Source of the DNA: Bacillus infantis NRRL B-14911
GTDB lineage: Bacteria; Bacillota; Bacilli; Bacillales; Cytobacillaceae
DNA length: 64,000 nucleotides
Assembly: GCF_000473245.1 (NCBI RefSeq)
Contig: NC_022524.1
Coordinates: 4,751,501 to 4,815,500, forward strand
Direction: 5' to 3'
Shown here: piece after piece, positions 58,011 to 64,000 of the stretch
How positions within the stretch are numbered: the stretch's first letter is position 1
Layout of the letters: the number at the start of each line of letters is the position of its first letter
Notes under the pieces: generated by a model
The model's database searches: none
Seen by the model: only the letters and a program-made list of their open reading frames with translations
Told to the model about the DNA's origin: nothing
Program-made: the position numbers and the translations under genes

Positions 58011-58901
58011 TTAATCTAAGTCTTCGATTGAATCAGCTTCCACGTAAGAAGGAACGACAAGTCCTGTTTTCGCGCCTTCAAGGTTTTCACCAAGGCGTTC
58101 CATATCGTCGCCATACTGATCAAGATAGTCTTTATGTGTCAGCGGCAGCCAGCCGGAAACGGTCGCATCTGCGTCGCCATTGGCCACAGCTGTAAACATT
58201 GGGCCTGCATCCAATTGAACCATTTCCACATTATAGCCGATGCTTTCGAGCACTTTCGCTACTACATTGGTGCTTGCAATCTCAGAATCCCACGCCACAT
58301 AAGAAAGTGAGATATCTTCCCCGCTTACTTCCTCTGCGCCGTTTGTCCACTCGGCTACTTTATCGCTATTGTCTTTCACCCATGTGTCAGCAGCTTCGGC
58401 AGGATCTGTCCCTTCCTGGATTGCAACCATGACTTCACCGATATCATCATTTGTCCAGAAAAATTGGTCAAGCACTTTGTAAGCACTTGGCTGGTCTTCT
58501 TCCAGGCCTTTGCGTGTGAAGGTTTCGATTTTCTCTGCTTCACCGTAGATCCCTTTAGGGTCTTCCAGATATTTCAGATCATACTTAGCGAACATCCAGT
58601 GCGGCGTCCAGCCAGTTACGATGATAGGCTCTTCATCTTTGATGGCGTTGTCCAGCTCAGCAGCCATAGCAGCCGAAGAAGATTCAACCAGTGTATAGTC
58701 TTCCAGATTATCATACTCTTCCAATGCTTTATTGGTTGCCGACATGATTCCGGCACCAGGCTCGATGCCAGTGATTTTGTAATCCACTCCATCACCGATC
58801 GTGCTGCCTTCCTCTGAATCTTGAGAATCATTTCCGCAGGCAGCCAATCCGACAGACAATGCAAGGATTGAAGCCAACCCGGCCATACGCAATTTTTTCA
58901 T
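58011..58901 (-). CDS. opuAC: Glycine betaine-binding lipoprotein OpuAC
   Basis: 296 residues. Signal peptide with lipobox LAAC (Cys about 22). OpuAC/ProX-type domain: VDYKITGIEPGAGIMSATNK, EEPIIVTGWTPHWMFAKYDL with the aromatic betaine cage Trp, and NGDADATVSGWLPLTHKDYL with another. It captures glycine betaine for osmoprotection. Last gene of the opuA operon, 15 bases after opuAB. Confidence 0.94.
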   Translation of the reverse strand: MKKLRMAGLASILALSVGLAACGNDSQDSEEGSTIGDGVDYKITGIEPGAGIMSATNKALEEYDNLEDYTLVESSSAAMAAELDNAIKDEEPIIVTGWTPHWMFAKYDLKYLEDPKGIYGEAEKIETFTRKGLEEDQPSAYKVLDQFFWTNDDIGEVMVAIQEGTDPAEAADTWVKDNSDKVAEWTNGAEEVSGEDISLSYVAWDSEIASTNVVAKVLESIGYNVEMVQLDAGPMFTAVANGDADATVSGWLPLTHKDYLDQYGDDMERLGENLEGAKTGLVVPSYVEADSIEDLD

Positions 58902-58916
58902 TGTGATACTTCCCCC

Positions 58917-59750
58917 TTAGTTTTTAGTGATTCTTATATTTTGAGAAATCCGGTCAAGCACGATCGCCAGGATGACGATGGCGAGACCAGCTTCAAAACC
59001 TGTACCGACTTTCAGCTGGGTCACGGCACGGTACACATCTGCACCCAGTCCCGGCGCACCTACAAGGGATGCGATAACAACCATGGATAGAGCAAGCATG
59101 ATGCTTTGGTTGATTCCGGCCATGATGGTGTTCATTGCCAATGGCAGCTGAACCTTGAATAACTTCTGGCTTGGCGTTGAGCCAAATGCGTCAGATGCTT
59201 CTACAAGATCCTCCGGCACCTGGCGAATTCCGAGATTGGTCAATCGGATCGTTGGCGGCATCGAGAAGATGACGGAAGCAATGATACCTGGTACGACCCC
59301 GATCCCAAAGAAAATGATGGCCGGGATCAAATATACAAAGGCCGGCATCGTCTGCATAAAGTCAAGGATCGGCGTAAGGATGCTTTGCGCACGGTCGCTT
59401 TGTGAAATCCAGATTCCAATAGGAATTCCTATGATGATCGATATAATGACCGATGCCAGGACAAGGGCAAGCGTATCGATCGTTCCATCCCAATAGCCGA
59501 GATTATCAATCAGCAATAAACCTATAGCGGTAAATAATGCTATCGTCCAGCGGCTTACCCACCAGGCCAAGCCTGCAAAAATCAAAATCAGCAGCAGTGC
59601 CGGTATCGATTCCAATACCATGACAAAGAATTCAACAACTGCTCCGATTCCATCTGTCAGGATGTCAAAGAACGGGCCCAGAATGTCTTTGATCCAGCTG
59701 ACCGCACTATCTACCCAGCTGGCTAACGGAAGCTTCGGCAAAAATGTCAT
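58917..59750 (-). CDS. opuAB: Glycine betaine ABC permease OpuAB
   Basis: 277 residues with about seven helices. DNLGYWDGTIDTLALVLASV and the permease signature EASDAFGSTPSQKLFKVQLP are characteristic; IMAGINQSIMLALSMVVIAS follows it. It forms the channel of the OpuA betaine importer. Its ATG overlaps the stop of opuAA (ATGA), so translation is coupled. Confidence 0.95.
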   Translation of the reverse strand: MTFLPKLPLASWVDSAVSWIKDILGPFFDILTDGIGAVVEFFVMVLESIPALLLILIFAGLAWWVSRWTIALFTAIGLLLIDNLGYWDGTIDTLALVLASVIISIIIGIPIGIWISQSDRAQSILTPILDFMQTMPAFVYLIPAIIFFGIGVVPGIIASVIFSMPPTIRLTNLGIRQVPEDLVEASDAFGSTPSQKLFKVQLPLAMNTIMAGINQSIMLALSMVVIASLVGAPGLGADVYRAVTQLKVGTGFEAGLAIVILAIVLDRISQNIRITKN

Positions 59751-60973
59751 ATGCTTTCCACCTCATTTCCCTGAACATCTGCATTCAGATCAGACTCCAG
59801 CCCTGCAAGTGCACCAAGTACAGCGCCCCTTACAATGACTCCCTTGAGCCGTCCTTCCTCATTGATGACAGGCAGCGGCAGTACAGCCGTAGCCACCTGC
59901 TCGAACAAGTCTACGAGAAGGGTCTCCGGTTTAATGGAATCGAGATCAGTAATGAGGATCTCTTCTAGGGTCTGCTGGTTCTTGACGGCAGCTGAAGCAG
60001 CTTCGATTGTGACGGTGCCGAGGAGCTTCTGCTTGCTGTCAACAACGAACAGATGGGATATCCCTTCATTTTTCATGACCTTCACAGCCACACGCGGACC
60101 GCGGTCGATGCGCACCATTTCAGGGCGTTTCATGACATGCTCTGCCGTTAGGACCTTCGAGAGGTCAACGTCTTCAACAAACCGCTCCACATATTCATTG
60201 GCAGGGTTTGTCATGATTTCTTCAGGCGTACCGATCTGGACGATGTTCCCATCCTTCATCAGAGCAATTCGGTCGCCGATGCGGAGAGCTTCATCAAGAT
60301 CATGGGTGATGAAAACGATCGTTTTCTCCATCTTTTCCTGCAGTTCAAGCAATTCGTTCTGCATATCTTTGCGGATCAATGGATCGAGCGCACTGAACGC
60401 TTCATCCATCAGCAGGATGTCAGGGTCATTCGCAAGGGCACGGGCCAGGCCTACACGCTGCTGCATACCGCCGCTCAGTTCGCTCGGATAGCTGTTTTCA
60501 TATCCTTTAAGGCCGACAAGCTCTAATGACTCCATTGCCTTCTGTCTGCATGCGGACTTTTCTGCTCCTTGGATTTCAAGGCCGTATTCAGTATTTTCGA
60601 GAACAGTTCGGTGAGGGAATAATGCGAAGCGCTGGAATACCATGCTCAGTTTCTTCCGTCTTACTTCCCGCAGCTCTTGGGGGTTGAGCTTAACGATGTT
60701 CTTTCCATCAATATGTACTTCTCCATCGGTTGGGTCGATCAGCCGATTCAGCATCCGGACCAATGTGGATTTTCCGCTCCCGGATAATCCCATAATGACG
60801 AATATCTCCCCGGCATACACATCGAAGCTCGCTTTATTGACACCGACAGTCATTCCAGTCTTTTCAAGTATCTCCCGCTTTGATTTCCCCTCATTCAGGA
60901 GTCTGACTCCCTGATGGGGCGATTTACCAAAGACTTTCGTAACGTTTTGGACGCTTATTTTCTTTTCAGCCAT
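59747..60973 (-). CDS. opuAA: Glycine betaine ABC ATP-binding protein OpuAA with CBS domains
   Basis: 408 residues. ABC domain with Walker [15 protein letters not shown] near 58-71, signature LSGGMQQRVGLARAL and Walker B ILLMDEAFSALDPL; two C-terminal CBS domains (about 280-400; MKNEGISHLFVVDSKQKLLG and AVLPLPVINEEGRLKGVIV). In this family the CBS pair senses ionic strength, and in some relatives c-di-AMP. First gene of the operon, ribosome site GAGGTGG. Control probably lies with the divergent GbsR-type protein. Confidence 0.95.
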   Translation of the reverse strand: MAEKKISVQNVTKVFGKSPHQGVRLLNEGKSKREILEKTGMTVGVNKASFDVYAGEIFVIMGLSGSGKSTLVRMLNRLIDPTDGEVHIDGKNIVKLNPQELREVRRKKLSMVFQRFALFPHRTVLENTEYGLEIQGAEKSACRQKAMESLELVGLKGYENSYPSELSGGMQQRVGLARALANDPDILLMDEAFSALDPLIRKDMQNELLELQEKMEKTIVFITHDLDEALRIGDRIALMKDGNIVQIGTPEEIMTNPANEYVERFVEDVDLSKVLTAEHVMKRPEMVRIDRGPRVAVKVMKNEGISHLFVVDSKQKLLGTVTIEAASAAVKNQQTLEEILITDLDSIKPETLLVDLFEQVATAVLPLPVINEEGRLKGVIVRGAVLGALAGLESDLNADVQGNEVESI

Positions 60974-61046
60974 AAATCCACCTCTAAACTTTGTTTATAC
61001 ATGACGATTTCTGTCGAATCGAACTGTTTTTCCAGCGTACTTAAAA

Positions 61047-61076
61047 AGTATAAGGGACTTTAGTTGCATACAACAA
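61047..61076 (-). promoter_or_regulatory. Candidate opuA promoter
   Basis: TTGTTG and TATACT with an 18-base spacer on the minus strand, about 30 bases downstream of the 28-bp inverted repeat. Weak -35 box, as expected of a regulated promoter. Confidence 0.5.
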
Positions 61077-61106
61077 ACCTATAAATCCATCAAATTCCAT
61101 CAATAA

Positions 61107-61134
61107 AGTACGTACAGTTTGAACTGTACGTACT
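61107..61134. promoter_or_regulatory. 28-bp inverted repeat, likely GbsR/OpcR-type operator
   Basis: AGTACGTACAGTT and AACTGTACGTACT are perfect 13-base arms around TG. It lies between opuA and the divergent GbsR-family gene, just upstream of the candidate opuA promoter. Confidence 0.75.
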
Positions 61135-61284
61135 AAATTATCTTATTCTTAGATTTCTTCTGATATGCTCCCTTTTCCTCAACTTGCATTTACTTTACTT
61201 TAGTGGGTTCAAACTTTAAAATGAATCAAGATGAATGGATTAGCATAATTATCCTCTCATTTGTGACTAGAATGGTGGTGTATC

Positions 61285-61830
61285 ATGCATAACGAAGAAT
61301 TGGTCGCACAGGCACGGGAGAGAGTCATTGAATCTGTCGCGAGAAACATGCATTTATACGGAGTTCCCGCCTCTATCGGGCGTATCTATGGAACCCTCTA
61401 TTTTGAAAATAAACCCATGACATTGGATGAATTGAAGGAAGAGCTCGAAATGAGCAAAACCAGTATGTCCACTGGTGTCAGGACCCTGCTGGAATTAAAT
61501 ATGGTTGAAAAGGTCTGGCGAAAAGGAGAAAGAAAAGATTTATACCAGGTCAAAGGGGATTGGTACCAGAATTTCATCGATCGCTTTTGTACGCAATGGA
61601 GAAAAGGAACCCAGATGAACCTGGATGCCTCGCTTAGATCACTTAAGGACCTCGAAGAAGTCCTATCACATACAGAAGATGATGAAACGGTAAAGAAAGC
61701 CGAAAACCATCTTCAAAAGATCACTTACGCCATTGAATACTATACCTGGCTCAACAAAGTCATCGATCTTTTTGAATCAAGGGAGATCTTTGAACTGACA
61801 AAGTCTGAGGATGAAAAAAAGGAAGAGTAG
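61285..61830 (+). CDS. GbsR/OpcR-family transcriptional regulator
   Basis: 181 residues. A winged helix-turn-helix of MarR type at about 20-95: HLYGVPASIGRIYGTLYFEN, LEMSKTSMSTGVRTLLELNM and EKVWRKGERKDLYQVKGDWY. C-terminal helical part for dimerisation (ENHLQKITYAIEYYTWLNKV). GbsR and OpcR repress choline and betaine uptake or synthesis genes in bacilli; here the target is very likely the divergent opuA operon. Ligand choline or betaine is inferred. Confidence 0.9.
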   Translation: MHNEELVAQARERVIESVARNMHLYGVPASIGRIYGTLYFENKPMTLDELKEELEMSKTSMSTGVRTLLELNMVEKVWRKGERKDLYQVKGDWYQNFIDRFCTQWRKGTQMNLDASLRSLKDLEEVLSHTEDDETVKKAENHLQKITYAIEYYTWLNKVIDLFESREIFELTKSEDEKKEE

Positions 61831-61839
61831 ATGCTCTCC

Positions 61840-61883
61840 AAAAAGGTGCCTGCCCCCTGATGGGGCAGGCACCTTTTTGGATT
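61840..61883 (+). terminator. GGTGCCTGCCCC/GGGGCAGGCACC terminator
   Basis: AAAAAGGTGCCTGCCCC and GGGGCAGGCACCTTTTT with loop CTGAT; a perfect, bidirectional terminator between convergent genes and the clearest member of the second hairpin family. Confidence 0.93.
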
Positions 61884-61911
61884 AGGGGATCAGCGGCAGG
61901 CACTGGCTGGT

Positions 61912-63303
61912 TCAAGCCCTTTTCTGGAGCTGGATACACAGCTGGCGATAGGCATCTGATTCGTAGTCCATCCCTTTTTCATGGTAGGTTTTCGCCAGCC
62001 ATTGCAGAGGTCTCGGATCAGCGGGCTTCAGCTCCATTTCCCAGCTGAAGCATTCAATCGCTTTATCCAGCTGGCTCAGTTCAAAATACAGCTCCCCAAG
62101 CTGCTGCATATCATCGGGATCTTCATAAAGCTTTTGCATCATATCAATTTTTTCAACTATCGCCAGCTTCTTATTCTTGTCTTTTAATGGCTTCAGCCAA
62201 TTTTGGATATATGGCAGCTCATGAGTATTCAGCAGCGATATGACAAACTTTTTAAGGAGCTTGTCAGCTTTTTCAGGGAATCTGCTGATATATCGCTTGA
62301 TGAGGGGATACAGCAGTTCAGGCTGGACAGGCTGAGTGTCCGGCTCCCACTCTTCCAGCATTTCCCCAACGGCATATATCTGAGAGTCATCCAGCTGAAA
62401 AGCATTGGTTTTCATCAGTTTGAAAACTTTATCAGCAGCATGGTTTTGTATATATTTTTCTAATAGATCCTTTTGCAATGGAAGGAAGGCAGGCAATTGA
62501 AAAGATAAGGACTCTTGAATGTGGAGGGAATCTATTTCTGTATGCTGAGCTAGCAATCTTAAAAGATGGGCATAGCAGTCAGGTGAAGGTGACGCTATGA
62601 GTTTTTGTATGGATAAGGCGATGAGGTCCATCCAGCGGGACTCTTTTTCCAGCCGGTCAATAAGCTGCTGGAAGCATACTTCGTCCTCCCTCTGGGAATA
62701 GAGTGTTTTTTCTGCAAAGATGGGATCTTTGGCAAACAGTTTCTCAGGCTTTTCACTGTACTGCCAGGCATATTTACTGAAGATCATATCATTGCTATGC
62801 GAAACAGCCAGACTCGTTTTTGGGGCAAACTCCATGATCAGGCGGATCATCTGATAGCCTGAAAAATAGTCTCCATTGCGGCGGTATTCATAATAGACGG
62901 ATTTAATTTCATTGAACAGATCCCTTTTGGGTATCAGTGATTCGAAAAAGGTAAGAATAAATGACTTTTCCTGGGGGGTGTATTGCCTTTCCAGCTTTTT
63001 TAGCAGCTGCTTAAAGCTGATGCATTGGCAAGGGTGATTAGAAGAAAGCAGTATTTTGATAAGCGGGTGGGGACTTTCGAAGACTATGCCTTTTTTAAAG
63101 GCGTGTTCAATGTAAGAATGGCGGCGGAGTTTCGTGGTTTTCACCGCTGAGAGGAAATGATATTTATAAAAGATAAGATAATAAACTTCATTCTTTTCAC
63201 TGAACGCTTCAATTATCTGACCTTGCAGATAGAATGCTGCCCGCTCCGCTTTTAGACTGATCTGTTTTTTATGATCATAAAGCAAGAATTGATCCTGTCT
63301 CAT
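61912..63303 (-). CDS. Tetratricopeptide-repeat protein
   Basis: 463 residues, all helical. The clearest TPR units are at the C-terminus (LGELYFELSQLDKAIECFSW and PRPLQWLAKTYHEKGMDYES); the rest is a helical solenoid with weaker repeats. The N-terminus (FLLYDHKKQISLKAERAAFY) has no signal. AAGGGGGGATTTG is the ribosome site. Probably a protein-interaction scaffold; no specific function recognised. Confidence 0.75.
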   Translation of the reverse strand: MRQDQFLLYDHKKQISLKAERAAFYLQGQIIEAFSEKNEVYYLIFYKYHFLSAVKTTKLRRHSYIEHAFKKGIVFESPHPLIKILLSSNHPCQCISFKQLLKKLERQYTPQEKSFILTFFESLIPKRDLFNEIKSVYYEYRRNGDYFSGYQMIRLIMEFAPKTSLAVSHSNDMIFSKYAWQYSEKPEKLFAKDPIFAEKTLYSQREDEVCFQQLIDRLEKESRWMDLIALSIQKLIASPSPDCYAHLLRLLAQHTEIDSLHIQESLSFQLPAFLPLQKDLLEKYIQNHAADKVFKLMKTNAFQLDDSQIYAVGEMLEEWEPDTQPVQPELLYPLIKRYISRFPEKADKLLKKFVISLLNTHELPYIQNWLKPLKDKNKKLAIVEKIDMMQKLYEDPDDMQQLGELYFELSQLDKAIECFSWEMELKPADPRPLQWLAKTYHEKGMDYESDAYRQLCIQLQKRA

Positions 63304-63531
63304 TTCAAATCCCCCCTTATTTCTCCTGTAAACAATAACTGATCTGTATAAAATAACCCTCTATCAGTATTTTAGCATACGTATGCGCCACACCCTAACT
63401 TCGGGTCCTGGCATCCAAGTTCCTTCTTCCAAGACTGGAGCCCCATTGCCAGGTGCCCGCTGCCATTTTTCCGGGCCTCATCTGATGATTGGTCATTGCA
63501 TAGATGCTAAGTGCTGCTTGGAAGCAAAATA

Positions 63532-63556
63532 AAAAACCTGCAGTGCAGGCCTATTT
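63532..63556 (-). terminator. Terminator after the second beta-helix gene
   Basis: CCTGCA and TGCAGG with a short loop, followed by TTTTTTATTTTG on the minus strand. The gap 63304-63550 otherwise holds only promoter-like A/T stretches before the TPR gene and a short CCAGGTGCCCGC piece near 63448. Confidence 0.8.
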
Positions 63557-64000
63557 TTCCAGACGCAAGTCTTTCTTTCCTTCATCTATAAATTTCGGTT
63601 TTTGAAACACACTATTGCCGTCCTGCCGGCTTTTCTTTTGATACTCACTGAATCCGGAGATCTCTTTTTCTTCCCATATCCAACGTGTTTTCTTTTCTCC
63701 GCCGCTAACATAATACATATTATGGTTGATGCTGTTGCCTTCACTTTTCCTGAAAGGGCTGCTGATCAAAAGTCCCGATTCACCCGCAACCATGATATTA
63801 TTCTTGATTGTATTATGTTTTGTATTGTATTGAATGAGCACTTGCCCGCCATCCTGATATTCCCTGTCATTCTTATACAGTACATTATCAGTAATGCTGG
63901 ATTTAACCGTATTGCCTCTTTCCTCGTCATACCCGCCTATGGCAATGCCGGCACTTCTATTTTCAAAGATTATATTTTTGCGGATACTTATCCCGCTTGT
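63551..64000 (-). CDS. Right-handed beta-helix repeat protein, C-terminal part (runs off the window)
   Basis: 149 residues visible; the start lies beyond base 64000. Coils typical of NosD-like proteins: ISIRKNIIFENRSAGIAIGG, SSITDNVLYKNDREYQDGGQ, KHNTIKNNIMVAGESGLLIS and NSINHNMYYVSGGEKKTRWI. The C-terminal tail (FQKPKFIDEGKKDLRLEK) resembles the end of carbohydrate-acting beta-helix enzymes. Secretion and enzyme type cannot be judged. Confidence 0.8.
   Translation of the reverse strand, partial: TSGISIRKNIIFENRSAGIAIGGYDEERGNTVKSSITDNVLYKNDREYQDGGQVLIQYNTKHNTIKNNIMVAGESGLLISSPFRKSEGNSINHNMYYVSGGEKKTRWIWEEKEISGFSEYQKKSRQDGNSVFQKPKFIDEGKKDLRLEK

Noticed and set aside
1-64000. tRNA, rRNA, insertion sequences, restriction or toxin-antitoxin systems
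   Set aside because: No sequence in the window gave recognisable signatures of these.

Overview
The window looks like chromosome from a Gram-positive spore-former of the Bacillaceae (Bacillus, Cytobacillus or Mesobacillus type). Evidence: strong AGGAGG-type ribosome sites; intrinsic terminators; lysine, glycine and c-di-AMP (ydaO) riboswitches; perfect CcpA cre sites; a Pho box; and typical families (RsbR-like STAS protein, DUF3231, DUF2294, CBO0543, GbsR/OpcR with OpuA, HssRS-like pair). There is no rRNA, tRNA, phage, insertion sequence or CRISPR array. The genus is inferred from content only.

Layout. 0-9 kb: ABC ATPase fragment, GDSL esterase, a decayed gene, YitT-type protein, rifampin ADP-ribosyltransferase, HssRS-like two-component system with an MMPL exporter, small unknowns. 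9-18.4 kb: a potassium/c-di-AMP region. A kdp operon (two unknown genes, a new 35-codon ORF, kdpF, kdpA, kdpB, kdpC and a kinase-less kdpD) lies behind a ydaO riboswitch. Divergently, a DUF2294 gene is followed by two tandem ydaO riboswitches, a terminator and a glutamine synthetase paralogue. 18.5-29.3 kb: small membrane proteins, acetyltransferases, a TerD-VWA protein, two frameshifted genes, a beta-lactamase-like hydrolase, and a Crp/Fnr regulator divergent from an MFS transporter across a perfect palindrome. 29.3-34.6 kb: a four-carbon acid sugar (threonate/erythronate type) catabolic operon with a PrpR-N regulator and tandem cre sites. 34.6-42 kb: LCP protein, XRE-DUF1232 protein, CutC, MBL hydrolase, a glycine-riboswitch-controlled permease, alkaline phosphatase with a Pho box. 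42-50.4 kb: UDG-like protein, DinB, ABC exporter, CPA antiporter, DUF3231, RsbR-like protein. 50.6-57.7 kb: EamA exporter, GNATs, a lysine-riboswitch-controlled ABC importer, a beta-helix protein. 58-64 kb: opuA operon with divergent GbsR-type regulator and a 28-bp inverted repeat, a TPR protein, and the end of another beta-helix protein.

Two signals stand out. First, a dispersed bipartite palindromic repeat (arm core GGGGACAGGTCCC or GGGGTCAGACCCC) occurs about 20 times. It sits at gene 3' ends, supplies the stop codon of three genes, and is almost absent from 27-50 kb. Second, three c-di-AMP riboswitches lie within about 1.3 kb, two of them in tandem before a glutamine synthetase that lacks the feedback-inhibition arginine. 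This suggests joint second-messenger control of potassium uptake and glutamine/glutamate supply.

Several single-base frameshifts (about 1320, 23788 and 24235) mean some genes are either decaying or affected by sequencing error.
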